Shown piece by piece: positions 8,312 through 19,171 of a DNA stretch of 64,000 nucleotides (position 1 is its first letter; each line of letters opens with the position of its first letter). Origin of the DNA: Poecilobothrus nobilitatus (taxonomy: Eukaryota > Arthropoda > Insecta > Diptera > Dolichopodidae); contig OX352772.1 of NCBI GenBank assembly GCA_947095535.1, forward strand, positions 222,895,617 through 222,959,616. Direction: 5' to 3'. The translations under genes were made by a program, and so were the position numbers. The notes under the pieces were generated by a model. The model searched no databases, was not told the DNA's origin, and saw only the letters and a program-made list of their open reading frames with translations.

Positions 8312-9565
8312 TTGTAAAAAAAAAATTAAGTGTCGAAAAAAAAAAATAAAAAGTATTACAATAAATTTGAGAAATTGCACATAAATACAACCATATAAAA
8401 TTAAAAGTTAATAATGAATAAATATGTAGACAAAAGAATAATAATTTAAAAAGAAAGGCAAAAATCATAAACATTATTACTTATTACCAAAAAAAAAAAC
8501 AAAATACCAAAAATACACGAGAAATTTGTACTTAGATAATAAGGTAAAATAAAAATAAAGCCTTTAAAAAATAAAAATATTAGAAAGAAACACCGAAATT
8601 TCTTGGTTAATTAATTAAAATCAAATTTCGTGTTATAAATTTTAAGTAAGCTAGTTGCTCATTTATAAGGCAAATAAATAATTGTAATTAAGTTAAGTTC
8701 ATTTCAAGCTAAATTTAATATTAAGAATACATAATAAATTGTTGAATAATATACAGTGGAGGAAAATTGAATTAAGTTATAAATAAAAAAAAAAAAAGAA
8801 GTTATAAATAATATATAAAATATAACAAAAAATTATAAGAAATTATAAAGAATATATAAAATATAAAAATCAAAAGTGCGCAGTCAGTCATACATTACAG
8901 ATTCGAGTTTGTTAGCTTTTCATTTATTGCTTCGTCAAAAGTTTAATTATACATTTAGATTAAATAATACTACCAATACGAAACGGTAATATCATGAACA
9001 GTTAAAATATCGCATTATGTAATTATTGGGTTCCCTTCAAAATATGCAATTTTCGTGAACTATTAACATATGGAAATGAGATTGTGCATTTTAGATGTTT
9101 TACATCAATTAATTAGAATTATATTTATCATATTAACCTGTATGACGTTTTCTTTGGTTTTTATTAAGCTATGATCACAATTGAATAATTCACTGAATTG
9201 AATAATTTTTTTTTTATTTTGGAATATAGCAATTATTTATTTTGGAATTGAATAAGTCTAATGAATAGAATAATTTTTTTTTATTTTTATTTTGGAATTT
9301 TAACTTGACCGAAAATTAATTAATGAAATAATAAAATTCAGAAAAGAAGGAAAAAAGAAAATATTTACAGTTAACTTAATTATAGGTTAATCAATCAATC
9401 AAAATCTTATAATTGAATAATTTTAGATTTAAATAAAATAAACTTAACAATAAATTTGATTACAATTGAATTTATATAGAAGTAACTTTACGTTACGGCA
9501 GCGGCTTTCCCAGCGGCTCCCGGCAGCCCTTTTGCGACAGCGGCTCCCCTGATGTTAATCAATGA
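8312..9565. other. AT-rich region between Polinton and gypsy gag; possible gypsy leader
   Basis: No gene is seen. At 8,876-8,889 the sequence GTGCGCAGTCAGTC resembles a tRNA-Ser primer-binding site used by some gypsy elements, but no LTR pair could be matched, so this is weak. A short GC-rich stretch with CGGC/CAGCGGCTC repeats (9,496-9,548) directly precedes the gag start and contrasts sharply with its surroundings. Confidence 0.4.
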
Positions 9566-9670
9566 ATGGCAGAATTTGAGGACAATGCGGAAACACTGAA
9601 CTGGAACGAGATACAGAACTCCATTAATGCAAAACAGCTTTTGAAAGGAGCGGCCAAGCTGTTTTTTATT
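9566..9670 (+). pseudogene. Ty3/gypsy gag, N-terminal piece (copy A, unit 1)
   Basis: The frame starts MAEFEDNAETLNW and contains NAKQLLKGAAKLFF, a pattern typical of gypsy Gag just before the 'SW..LK..L..EF' helix. It is cut at about 9,670 by an antisense LINE fragment; the matching continuation resumes at about 10,475. Too short to encode anything useful. Confidence 0.6.
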
Positions 9671-10474
9671 TATTTATTCTTTTATTTCTGAAAAAGAGCT
9701 AAATGTTAGCTCATCAGAGTGTGTTATCTCTTAATTTCATTATTTACAATTCAAAATTTAGTAGTAAATTCATAAGCAAAGTTTAAAAAAAAAAATATAA
9801 CAATAAAAAGTAATAGATAAAATTATAAGTAAAACAAAAATTAAAATTCAAAAACAGTAACAAAATTAAACTAGTTCTGATATGAACACATTATTTCACA
9901 TCATGTGAAATATGAATTTAAAAAGTAAAGGTGAATTTAAATTAAATTAAAAGCAATAAGTAATGGATATAATTTAGAGAAAAAAAACAAAACAATAACA
10001 AAAAATTATTACTACAAGAAGTTTAGAAGTTAATTAGATTTAAATAATGTTCTTTAATTGTTTTCTTTATTTGGTTTTTATGAACTTTTTTTATCTCGTT
10101 TGGCAACTTGTTGAAAATATTTATTGATGAATCAAGAACTCCATGTAATCCAAAAAGTTTGATTGCCGTGTTTTCAATATGTATTTGATTAGTTGCTCTG
10201 GTATTATGTGTATGTATCTTATTATTGTGTGTTAATATTACATTAGATTTTATTATATTGTTTTCCATGTTGTATATTTGCATAGCCTGTTTCATTTTTA
10301 TATATAACTCCAATGGTAATATTTTAAATTTCTTATGTATTGCCGTTGTGGATGTACGTTTTTCGAAACCATATAGATTTTTTATAGCACTGTTTTGGAT
10401 TTTTTGCAGAATACTAATATTTTTTTGAAATGTATTGCCTCATATAGCTATTCCATATGTTATTGTTGAATAAA
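9670..10474 (-). pseudogene. LINE reverse transcriptase, C-terminal fragment, inside gypsy gag
   Basis: This is the 3' end of a Jockey/CR1-like LINE in the antisense direction. Visible are the thumb region 'YSTITYGIAIWGN', 'LQKIQNSAIKNLYGF' (broken here by TGG-to-TGA near 10,440) and the C-terminal 'NTRATNQIHI...NIFNKLPNEIKK' (10,023-10,313). That order is usual for the region after the RT palm in these LINEs. Catalytic motifs are absent, so this is a 5'-truncated insertion that splits gag. About 300 bp of AT-rich 3' untranslated sequence follows (9,700-10,020). Confidence 0.75.
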
Positions 10475-10937
10475 ATGCGAAGTCAGTTACGTGTGAAAAC
10501 GTGGGATGATCTAAAAGAAATCTTGTTAGACGAATTTCGAATGAAACTTTCCTTAGCCGAGGTTCATCGTTTACTACAACGAAGACGCAAAAAGCCACTG
10601 GAAACTCTCCGAGAATACTTATATTGCCTAATGGAGTTAGGAAACCCCGTTAATTTAGAAGAAGAAAGCATCATTGAATACTACATAAATTGAATATCGA
10701 ATTCTCGATCTAACAAATCAATACTGTATCAATCTAGTGCAATCAAAGAACTCAAAACAAACATTACAATCTACGAGAAAATCAGAGGCAATCCACTACC
10801 AGCAAATAGGGGGAACCTCCCATATTCGATTCAGACCGCAGGTCCATCGAGAGCTCTAACTGCATCGAAATTCTCTCACCCGAACTCTATCCCAAGACGC
10901 CATCTATCCCAATTGGCCATCAAGACGCCAAGGTTCG
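10475..10937 (+). pseudogene. Ty3/gypsy gag, central part (copy A, unit 1)
   Basis: Gag resumes after the LINE fragment with 'VKTWDDLKEILLDEF' and 'LQRRRKKPLETLREYLYCLMEL', classic gypsy Gag capsid helices. The frame stops with TGA at 10,691; the following sequence stays gag-like toward the zinc knuckles. An ATG at 10,457 is inside the LINE-derived part and is not the original start. Confidence 0.7.
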
Positions 10938-11324
10938 TTGGGACCTTTGAAAAACAAAATATGTTATAAGAGCGGAGTCGACGGTCATATTGCGAAGAAC
11001 TGCCCGAGTATGGAATATAGGTGTTTTCGTTGTGACCAACGGAGTCATCGATCTTTCGAGTGTACCCACCTCAACCAAAACCCGGTTAAAAGTATTAAGA
11101 GGGAGGCAAATAATGTTAACATTGTGACTGAGTTTAGTAAGGATACTCATTCAATTAGGAGACGTAGCAACTTGATCTTTAAGGAGGTGAAGTTTAACGG
11201 TTCAAGCTTCTCAGCTTTAGTAGACACGGGGTCAGAGTTATATCTGATGCGGAAAGATGTATTTGAAAGCCTCGGACGCTTAAAGTTGGACTTGGATAGG
11301 AGAACTTTAGTAGGCCTAAATTAG
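10938..11324 (+). pseudogene. Gypsy Gag zinc knuckles and start of aspartic protease (copy A, unit 1)
   Basis: Two knuckles, C-x2-S-x3-G-H-x4-C-like (CYKSGVDGHIAKNC, second Cys changed to Ser) and CFRCDQRSHRSFEC, lie at residues ~9-43 and would bind the RNA genome. The retroviral protease flap strand with the catalytic triad (ALVDTGSELYLM) follows at residues ~93-104. The frame ends after LVGLN at 11,324, and a 176-bp LINE-derived segment is inserted just downstream, so the protease is incomplete. Confidence 0.75.
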
Positions 11325-11359
11325 CGGAGTTAGTGATTTTGGGTAGCTCAATCCTTGAC

Positions 11360-11535
11360 AATATTACATTAGATTTTATTATATTGTTTTCCATGTTGTA
11401 TATTTGCATAGCCTGTTTCATTTTTATATATAACTCCAATGGTAATATTTTAAATTTCTTACGTATTGCCATTGTGAATTTACGTTTTTCCAAACCATAT
11501 GATATTTTATAGCACTGTTTTGGAGTTTTTTGGAT
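11360..11535 (-). repeat. Internal 176-bp copy of the LINE RT fragment
   Basis: The segment repeats about 10,241-10,410, in the same orientation relative to the gypsy, with about ten differences (for example 'ACGTATTGCCATTGTGAATTT'-type changes). It lies between protease and RT. It has no LINE 3' end, so it looks copied from the neighbouring fragment rather than independently retrotransposed. Confidence 0.75.
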
Positions 11536-11902
11536 CAGCATTGATCAAATTAGTTTAGAAGTTAGATTCCATTTCATTAAGGAAAGCGATATGACTCATT
11601 CTGCTATATTAGGACGTTACGTTTTAAAAGATGTAGAAATCGTTATGCGTGGAGATGTGTCTACATTTCAAAAGACAATTCATGTAGGGAGCGTGTAAGA
11701 AAAGGTATGCAAGTCAGTTAAGGGGATTGAAAGCCCAGAAAGGGTAGAATGTGTAGGTGAAGGAAAAGCAGAAACAACTGCGTGCCGGAAAGAGACTTTT
11801 ACTGAGGCGATTCAGGAATTATAATTAATAGAAGAAATAGGTGCGACACCAGACTTCGACTTCTCCCACCTAAATAGACTTTGAGCAGACACAGTTTTAA
11901 GG
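11536..11902 (+). pseudogene. Gypsy protease-RT linker, decayed (copy A, unit 1)
   Basis: Coding-like plus-strand sequence with higher GC than its surroundings connects the protease with RT. Pieces such as 'ISLEVRFHFIKESDMTHS' can be read, but stops and shifts (for example TAA at 11,696) break it. Assignment is by position only. Confidence 0.4.
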
Positions 11903-12385
11903 ATGATACACGAATATAACCCTAAGCCGGAAGTCTCGACCCCGCTCGAAATGAAAATACTGTTGAAAGACGATCACCCCACATGTCAGGGTGCTAGACG
12001 ACTGTCGTATGCTGATCAACGTTGGGTAGAGCATCAAATAGACGAGTGGCTGGACCAAAATATAATTCAACCTAGCACGCCAGAGTACGCTTCATCTATA
12101 GTACTTGTGTTCAAGAAAGATGGAGCGAAGAGCCTCTGCTGTGACTATCGGAAACTAAACAAAAAGATAGTGTAAGATAACTATCCGTTGTTTTGGACCG
12201 ACTACAGCATGCCAATGTATTCACAATCCTGGATTTGACTAATGGATTTTTTCACGTACCAGTTCATCCAAATTTCAGGAAAAATACGTCGTTCTTCACA
12301 TACCACGGGCAGTTCGAAAACGCCGACCAATCAAAAGTCCCTTCAAAAATTTTTAGGGCTCACATCGTACTTCAGAATTAACCGA
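11903..12385 (+). pseudogene. Gypsy reverse transcriptase fragment with internal deletion (copy A, unit 1)
   Basis: 11,903-12,175 encodes the RT fingers: 'EWLDQNIIQPSTPEYASSIVLVFKKDG' and the 'CCDYRKLN' strand. After a TAA, 12,193-12,381 carries motif A (FTILDLTNGFFHVPVHP) and FFTYHGQFE. Here the sequence jumps directly to thumb/connection-like sequence, skipping motifs B and C (the F.N.P block and YxDD), which are present in copy B. The deletion removes the active site. Confidence 0.8.
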
Positions 12386-13257
12386 TCTACTACGGAAGGA
12401 AAGCAAATTCAAGATTAATGAAAAAACAATACTTGAAATTGAGCAACTAAAGTCCGCTCTAATCAGAGAACCAGTTCTAAAATTGTTCAATCTACGGGCT
12501 GAGACAGAGGTATACAACGACACGTCGTCGCACGGGTATGGTGCCGTTCTATAGCAGAAAGACTCGGAAGATCAGATGTTTGATCCAATTCAGTATATGA
12601 GCCGAAAAACGAAGCCAGCAGAGGAGAAATACCATTCCTACGAACTGGAAGTCTTAGCCATAACAGTGGCACTAAGAAAGTGGAGAACATACCTGATGGA
12701 TAGAAAATTCAAGATTATAACAGACTACAACGCTTTCACACAAAACGTAAAACAGAAGGATTTTCCGCTAAGAGTGTCCAGATGGGCGATGTTCGTTCCG
12801 GAATTTAATTTCGAAATCAAACATAGGGCGGGTCATAAAATGCGATACGTCGACGCGCTAAGCAGAACATCGTGTCTGTTTGTGGAGGACTCAATAATTC
12901 ATTGTTTGAAACAAGCAAAAATAAATGACGAATAGGTGACGGCAGTTAGAACAGTCTTAGAGAAGATGAGTTACGAAGCCAGAAGTCAACTATAAGTTAC
13001 AGGATCTAGGAGCGATCAAAAGGACTCAGTTTGGCCCAGGATTGAAACTGAAACCCAAATATCTAGGGCCATATAAGATCACCCAAAACCTAAATCAACG
13101 AAGGTACCAGGTCGAAGAGGTGGGAAACCATGAAGGCCCGTTAAAAACCACGACAGTAGGGGAGTTTATAAAAAACTAGGACCCATCATTCGGGTCGAAC
13201 GATGACGCAGGATGGTCGAATGTGGAAATGGTGACTAGAAGTGGCAAAACATATTGA
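12386..13257 (+). pseudogene. Gypsy RNase H region fused to integrase C-terminus (copy A, unit 1)
   Basis: 12,400-12,935 holds the RT connection and RNase H: 'YNDTSSHGYGAVL' (D of the DSS-type motif), 'YHSYELEVLAI' (E) and the HRAGHKMRYVDALSR end with the conserved H..G....DALSR motif. The frame ends at 12,935. After about 60 bp comes an integrase C-terminal segment, 'FGPGLKLKPKYLGPYKI', running to TGA at 13,255. The zinc-binding and catalytic (DDE) integrase domains are missing, so an internal deletion joins RNase H to the tail. Confidence 0.75.
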
Positions 13258-13720
13258 ATTAGCATGATCCACCACTATCCAATTCTAGTACAAAGTTGAT
13301 AGTATAACTAAAAGCTTTTTTCTTCTCTTTCGTTAAAAATAAAAGAAAACCATATGTTGAGGTTTTGCTGTTTTTAGTCTTTTTTCTTCCGTATCAAGTA
13401 GCTCAGACGTGTCTGTATCGTCTTGATATAATAATTACTATAATTATAATATACCAATAACTATAATACCATTAAGTTACATAGTTTATGATAAATAATT
13501 GTCAAATAAATTATAATACAAATTATAATACAAATTGTACAAAATAAAAGCGCAGAATTAAAATTGGAGCATTTTGATTTCGCTACATATATGGTTTTAA
13601 TAATTTAGGATTTAGTTTTGTTTTTTAATTTAACTAATTTTTTAATAGTTTTCAGTAAGAATTTATGCATGTTAAGTGTAAATAATTTAAAGAGTTTTGG
13701 GTTTCATTATAACTTAATCA

Positions 13721-14294
13721 GGGGGGAGATTAAATTAATAATAATTAGAGTTTTAATTTATAAATTTTTAAATGGTTCATTGAATATGTAAAAATGCATA
13801 ATAAGTACATACTTTTACACACATATATATATATATATTATAGGTGTTAAAAATATATGTAGATTTATAATAATTAAATAAAAAGCTTAATCCTAAGTTA
13901 GCAACAGAATTATATTTTTTGTATAAATTTTATTTAAACTGTTTGGGTACGAAATAAGTATATATAAAATTGTGGTTTTGTTTTAATGATAAATTGTATG
14001 TGTTAATAATATATTCTAGTTTATAACAAAAAATAAAAGCTAAGCTTATATCTAGGTTACTAATATTAAAAAATTTTTTCAATGAATGTAATTTGTTTAA
14101 TTGTTTAATAATAAGATTAATATATATAAAATATTGTTTATGTTTTAATGATAAATTATATTTGTTATGTAGGTTGCTAACATTAAAAGATGTTTTGAAT
14201 GAATGTGATTTAAAGTGTTTAATAGCAAAATTAGTATAAATAAAATATTGATTATGTTTTAATGACAAATCATTTGTGTTAGTAGTATACATGC
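13721..14294 (+). repeat. Polypurine tract and LTR-like 3' region with minisatellite (copy A, unit 1)
   Basis: A GGGGGGAGA polypurine tract (13,721-13,729) is followed by sequence also found after the gypsy copies at 23.2, 27.36 and 32.5 kb, so it probably belongs to the 3' LTR. From about 13,975 to 14,290 an AT-rich motif around TTAATGATAAATT and GGTTRCTAATATTAAAA repeats two to three times with an irregular 110-220 bp spacing. A 120-codon minus-strand frame across it merely reflects this repetition. The segment ends abruptly at the next LINE fragment. Confidence 0.55.
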
Positions 14295-14296
14295 AT

Positions 14297-15070
14297 GAGT
14301 GTGTTATCTCTTAATTTCATTATTTACAATTCAAAATTTAGTAGTAAATTCATAAGCAAAGTTTAAAAAAAAAAATATAACAATAAAAAGTAATAGATAA
14401 AATTATAAGTAAAACAAAAATTAAAATTCAAAAACAGTAACAAAATTAAACTAGTTCTGATATGAACACATTATTTCACATCATGTGAAATATGAATTTA
14501 AAAAGTAAAGGTGAATTTAAATTAAATTAAAAGCAATAAGTAATGGATATAATTTAGAGAAAAAAAACAAAACAATAACAAAAAATTATTACTACAAGAA
14601 GTTTAGAAGTTAATTAGATTTAAATAATGTTCTTTAATTGTTTTCTTTATTTGGTTTTTATGAACTTTTTTTATCTCGTTTGGCAACTTGTTGAAAATAT
14701 TTATTGATGAATCAAGAACTCCATGTAATCCAAAAAGTTTGATTGCCGTGTTTTCAATATGTATTTGATTAGTTGCTCTGGTATTATGTGTAATGTATCT
14801 TATTATTGTGTGTTAATATTACATTAGATTTTATTATATTGTTTTCCATGTTGTATATTTGCATAGCCTGTTTCATTTTTATATATAACTCCAATGGTAA
14901 TATTTTAAATTTCTTATGTATTGCCGTTGTGGATGTACGTTTTTCGAAACCCTATAGATTTTTTATAGCACTGATTTGGATTTTTTGCAGAATACTAATA
15001 TTTTTTTGAAATGTATTGCCCCATATAGCTATTCCATATGTTATTGTTGAATAAAATGCGAAGTCAGTTA
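14297..15070 (-). pseudogene. LINE RT C-terminal fragment (copy B, unit 1)
   Basis: This repeats 9,717-10,490 with 4,580-bp offset and few changes; an extra base near 14,791 shifts the C-terminal part. The W that is a stop in copy A is intact here. Its presence in the same gag position as in copy A shows that both gypsy copies descend from one already-disrupted element. Confidence 0.75.
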
Positions 15071-15502
15071 CGTGTGAAAACGTGGGATGATCTAAAAGAA
15101 ATCTTGTTAGACGAATTTCGAATGAAACTTTCCTTAGCCGAGGTTCATCGTTTACTACAACGAAGACGCAAAAAGCCACTGGAAACTCTCTGAGAATACT
15201 TATATTGCCTAATGGAGTTAGGAAACCCCGTTAATTTAGAAGAAGAAAGCATCATTGAATACTTCATAAATTTAATATCGAATTCTCGATCTAACAAATC
15301 AATACTGTATCAATCTAGTGCAATCAAAGAACTCAAAACAAACATTACAATCTACGAGAAAATCAGAGGCAATCCACTACCATCAAATAGGGAGAACCTC
15401 CCATATTCGACTCAGTCCGCAGGTCCATCGAGAGCTCTAACTGCATCGAAATTCTCTCACCTTATTAATTATACCTCAACTCACCTTATTAATTATACTT
15501 AA
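15071..15502 (+). pseudogene. Gypsy gag, central part (copy B, unit 1)
   Basis: The same 'VKTWDDLKEILLDEF' helix region as copy A, with a CGA-to-TGA stop at 15,191; the frame reopens at 15,212 (MELGNPVNLEEE) and runs to 15,502. The last part has a duplicated CTCACCTTATTAATTATAC motif, after which the sequence jumps to the RT leader. Zinc knuckles and protease, present in copy A, are deleted. Confidence 0.7.
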
Positions 15503-16215
15503 TCAAAGAAATAGGTGCGACACCAGAGTTCGACTTATCCCACCTAAATGGACTTTGAGCAGACACAGTTTTAAGGATGATACACGAATATAACCCTAAA
15601 CCGGAAGTCTCGACCCCGCTCGAAATGAAAATACTGTTGAAAGACGATCACCCCACATGTCAAGGTGCTACACGACTGTCGTATGCTGATCAACGTTGGG
15701 TAGAGCATCAAATAGACGAGTGGCTGGACCAAAAGATGATTCAACCTAGCACGCCAGAGTACGCTTCATCTATAGTACTTGTGTTCAAGAAAGATGGAGC
15801 GAAGAGCCTCTGCTGTGACTATCGGAAACTAAACAAAAAGATAGTGTAAGATAACTATCCGTTGTTTTGAACCGACTACAGCATGCCAATGTATTCACAA
15901 TCCTGGATTTGACTAATGGATTTTTTCACGTACCAGTTCATCCAAATTCCAGGAAAAATACGTCGTTCTTCACATACCACGGGCAGTTCGAATTCCGATA
16001 TGTACCTTTCGCCATTTCCAACTCTCCGGCCGTGTTTTCCAGGTATATCTTGCAATTTTTAGAGACCATATTCAACAAAACAAGGTTGCAGTTTACATGG
16101 ACGATATTATAATTCCAACCAGAGATGAAGAAGAGGGCATTGAGAGCTTAAAACAGGTGCTAGAAATCGCATCTTCAACAGGATTACGGCTTAAGTAGCA
16201 AACATGCCAATTTTT
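15503..16215 (+). pseudogene. Gypsy reverse transcriptase (copy B, unit 1), cut by the duplication junction
   Basis: 15,577-15,849 encodes the fingers, 15,867-16,112 motif A (FTILDLTNGFF) and motif B (RYVPFAISNSP). The catalytic YMDD is present at 16,094-16,105, but in another frame. The sequence ends at about 16,215, where it meets viral DNA of unit 2. The uninterrupted version is at 25,079-26,400. Confidence 0.8.
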
Positions 16216-16343
16216 TGCTTATTTAACATAATTTTTTTCATATTTTTATCCAACTGGTTAATTTCAAGATTAGAATTTTGTTTAAGTTTTTCATATATTT
16301 CCGGTTTGAGAATTATCATTTCATTAAATGATGAATTATTCAT
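16216..16343 (-). pseudogene. Truncated second copy of the charged virion-type protein
   Basis: Only the first 42 codons from the ATG at 16,343 are present; the rest was left behind at the duplication boundary and the frame runs into gypsy sequence. Confidence 0.7.
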
Positions 16344-16663
16344 TTTATAAGATTTCCAATCAACCCTGAAAGAACTGCACCAAGAAGAGTAGGTAAAAAT
16401 CCTTCTTTTTTAACAATAATTTTTTGTATATTATTTATTGATTTTTTATAACAAATGAGTGATCTTAAATCCCTTTTATATCTTTTTAATTGATTTTTTG
16501 TTTTTTTATTCAACTTACAGTTACCATTTAAAATATTTAACGATATTTCACAAATTGTTTTAATTACATCTGGTTCACAATGTTTTATAATAACTCTTTG
16601 GAATTTCGGTTTAGAATTTTTTAACAGGTGCAATATATGTCGGTTGATTTTCAATCGTTTCAT
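16340..16663 (-). CDS. pX-like short basic protein, second copy
   Basis: Encodes the same protein as 6,840-7,163: basic body and glycine-rich hydrophobic tail. The frame is open through ATGs at 16,663, 16,675 and 16,729. It keeps its overlap with the ATPase end, but its downstream neighbour is truncated, so it is a passenger of the duplication. Confidence 0.7.
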   Translation of the reverse strand: MKRLKINRHILHLLKNSKPKFQRVIIKHCEPDVIKTICEISLNILNGNCKLNKKTKNQLKRYKRDLRSLICYKKSINNIQKIIVKKEGFLPTLLGAVLSGLIGNLIK

Positions 16664-17285
16664 ATTCGTTTGCATGTTGTTCCAACTGATTTGTTGTACA
16701 ATAACACAAATCTTGCTTGAAAATGTCACTTCTCAATCTAAATAAATCATTAACTTCTTGAGTAAGATCTATTAATATATAACCATATGGCTTAGATGTT
16801 ACTTCATTATATACTTTCTCAAATTCCTTGACCTGATTCGGATATATTTGACGGGCTAATGGTAATATCTGTGATTTATCTCTAGGATGCTTAAAAAGAA
16901 TTATGTATTTGCAATGCAGTGAAATATCTCTGGAAAATTTTCCTTAATGAAATATATTTTGGGTTACAAATATTACCGATAAATTTCTATGATGCGATCC
17001 TCTAGTAAATAGTTCGCAAACATGTCTATCATAAGAATTTAACATCATATCATATATCACAATTAATACAGAGTTTCTATTATCACTAAAATCAGGAATA
17101 CTGTTGCTATACTCAAGATCTGTTATATCATTCGGTACTGCATTTTTATCTGGGTTAGACCAAATAATTTTATTGATTTGCGGATGTATGATTTTATTTT
17201 TTAATTTTATTAGGTTATGAATAAAAGTAGTTTTTCCACAACAAGTTGGCCCAGCCACCATAATTGTAAATGGGTGAAAAAACAT
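16611..17285 (-). pseudogene. Packaging ATPase, second copy with the same stop
   Basis: Walker A GPTCCGKT, Walker B and the HHRNLSVIFVTQN block are as in the first copy. The premature TAA (16,944-16,946) is shared, so it arose before the duplication. The frame after the stop is still open to 16,611. Confidence 0.85.
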
Positions 17286-17406
17286 AATTAAATAATTAAT
17301 TATTCATGATAGCAAACCTATATTTATACCAAAATGTACACTCAGAAATAGAAGATAAAGTCCCGCTTCATTCACTCAAAAGGTTATTCATTCATCAACA
17401 TTCATA
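17286..17406. promoter_or_regulatory. Candidate bidirectional promoter, second copy
   Basis: Duplicate of 7,786-7,906, including the TATA-like motif at 17,319-17,328 and TCAG at 17,342-17,345. Confidence 0.3.
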
Positions 17407-17811
17407 ATGGATAACCAACAAATTTTCATTGTTGACTTACAATTTGTACAAGGAAATGAAAAGCAATATTTTATAAAGGAATTGGCTATTCTTAAAAAGA
17501 GGAGTTTGATTCCAATTGTATATCATTTTAAAGCGCCTTATCCCGAAGAAGAACTTAATCATGAAACAAAAGACAATATTCAATATTCCGAAAATAAAAT
17601 AAATGGATTAAAATGGAATAGTGGTACAGTAGAATACTTATGTTTGAGGGATATACTTAAGTACTATTTACAATTAGCTGATATAATTTACGTTAACGGA
17701 AAGCAGAAAAAAAATTTTCTTCAAAAATACATAGATAGTACTAAAATAAATGATTTAACCAATACAATGCCATCATTGTTAAAAATTGAACTTATTTATT
17801 TAGAAATATAA
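17407..17811 (+). CDS. 'VDLQF' protein, second copy
   Basis: Encodes a 134-residue protein identical to that at 7,907-8,311. The upstream spacer is also duplicated, so if the first copy is transcribed this one could be too. No new sequence information beyond the first copy. Confidence 0.65.
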   Translation: MDNQQIFIVDLQFVQGNEKQYFIKELAILKKRSLIPIVYHFKAPYPEEELNHETKDNIQYSENKINGLKWNSGTVEYLCLRDILKYYLQLADIIYVNGKQKKNFLQKYIDSTKINDLTNTMPSLLKIELIYLEI

Positions 17812-19066
17812 TTGTAAAAAAAAAAATTAAGTGTCGAAAAAAAAAAATAAAAAGTATTACAATAAATTTGAGAAATTGCACATAAATACAACCATATAAA
17901 ATTAAAAGTTAATAATGAATAAATATGTAGACAAAAGAATAATAATTTAAAAAGAAAGGCAAAAATCATAAACATTATTACTTATTACCAAAAAAAAAAA
18001 CAAAATACCAAAAATACACGAGAAATTTGTACTTAGATAATAAGGTAAAATAAAAATAAAGCCTTTAAAAAATAAAAATATTAGAAAGAAACACCGAAAT
18101 TTCTTGGTTAATTAATTAAAATCAAATTTCGTGTTATAAATTTTAAGTAAGCTAGTTGCTCATTTATAAGGCAAATAAATAATTGTAATTAAGTTAAGTT
18201 CATTTCAAGCTAAATTTAATATTAAGAATACATAATAAATTGTTGAATAATATACAGTGGAGGAAAATTGAATTAAGTTATAAATAAAAAAAAAAAAAGA
18301 AGTTATAAATAATATATAAAATATAACAAAAAATTATAAGAAATTATAAAGAATATATAAAATATAAAAATCAAAAGTGCGCAGTCAGTCATACATTACA
18401 GATTCGAGTTTGTTAGCTTTTCATTTATTGCTTCGTCAAAAGTTTAATTATACATTTAGATTAAATAATACTACCAATACGAAACGGTAATATCATGAAC
18501 AGTTAAAATATCGCATTATGTAATTATTGGGTTCCCTTCAAAATATGCAATTTTCGTGAACTATTAACATATGGAAATGAGATTGTGCATTTTAGATGTT
18601 TTACATCAATTAATTAGAATTATATTTATCATATTAACCTGTATGACGTTTTCTTTGGTTTTTATTAAGCTATGATCACAATTGAATAATTCATTGAATT
18701 GAATAATTTTTTTTTTATTTTGGAATATAGCAATTATTTATTTTGGAATTGAATAAGTCTAATGAATAGAATAATTTTTTTTTATTTTTATTTTGGAATT
18801 TTAACTTGACCGAAAATTAATTAATGAAATAATAAAATTCAGAAAAGAAGGAAAAAAGAAAATATTTACAGTTAACTTAATTATAGGTTAATCAATCAAT
18901 CAAAATCTTATAATTGAATAATTTTAGATTTAAATAAAATAAACTTAACAATAAATTTGATTACAATTGAATTTATATAGAAGTAACTTTACGTTACGGC
19001 AGCGGCTTTCCCAGCGGCTCCCGGCAGCCCTTTTGCGACAGCGGCTCCCCTGATGTTAATCAATGA
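17812..19066. other. AT-rich spacer, second copy
   Basis: Duplicate of 8,312-9,565, with one extra A at about 17,816 and a C-to-T change at about 18,692. No gene seen. Confidence 0.5.
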
Positions 19067-19171
19067 ATGGCAGAATTTGAGGACAATGCGGAAACACTGA
19101 ACTGGAACGAGATACAGAACTCCATTAATGCAAAACAGCTTTTGAAAGGAGCGGCCAAGCTGTTTTTTATT
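19067..19171 (+). pseudogene. Gypsy gag N-terminal piece (copy A, unit 2)
   Basis: Same MAEFEDNAETLNW start and NAKQLLKGAAKLFF helix as 9,566-9,670, again cut by the antisense LINE fragment. Confidence 0.6.

Larger units (their letters stand above)
6716..16215. repeat. Tandem segmental duplication, unit 1 (9.5 kb)
   Basis: The sequence from 6,716 reappears from 16,216, directly abutting, with about 9,500-bp offset and very few differences (for example C/T at 9,192, one extra A at about 17,816, W-to-stop changes near 10,440 and at 21,525). The unit contains the viral pX, ATPase and VDLQF genes plus two partial gypsy copies. The junction at 16,216 has at most a 1-bp overlap. Confidence 0.95.

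Noticed and set aside
8876..8889. Definite primer-binding site and 5' LTR for the tandem gypsy
   Set aside because: Only a partial match to the tRNA-Ser-type site and no LTR copy found downstream with the same sequence.
10920..11150. Minus-strand frames over gag/protease (also 20,422-20,652)
   Set aside because: Antisense of the zinc-knuckle and protease coding region.
13930..14292. 120-codon minus-strand frame with repeated SLKH(K/N)QYFIY motifs
   Set aside because: Low-complexity translation of an AT-rich minisatellite in the LTR-like region; frames break in the other loci.
14952..15179. Minus-strand frame extending the LINE RT upstream (also 19,981-20,145 and 24,573-24,681)
   Set aside because: The upstream part is the antisense of gypsy gag and not conserved LINE sequence, so it is a chance fusion across the insertion point.
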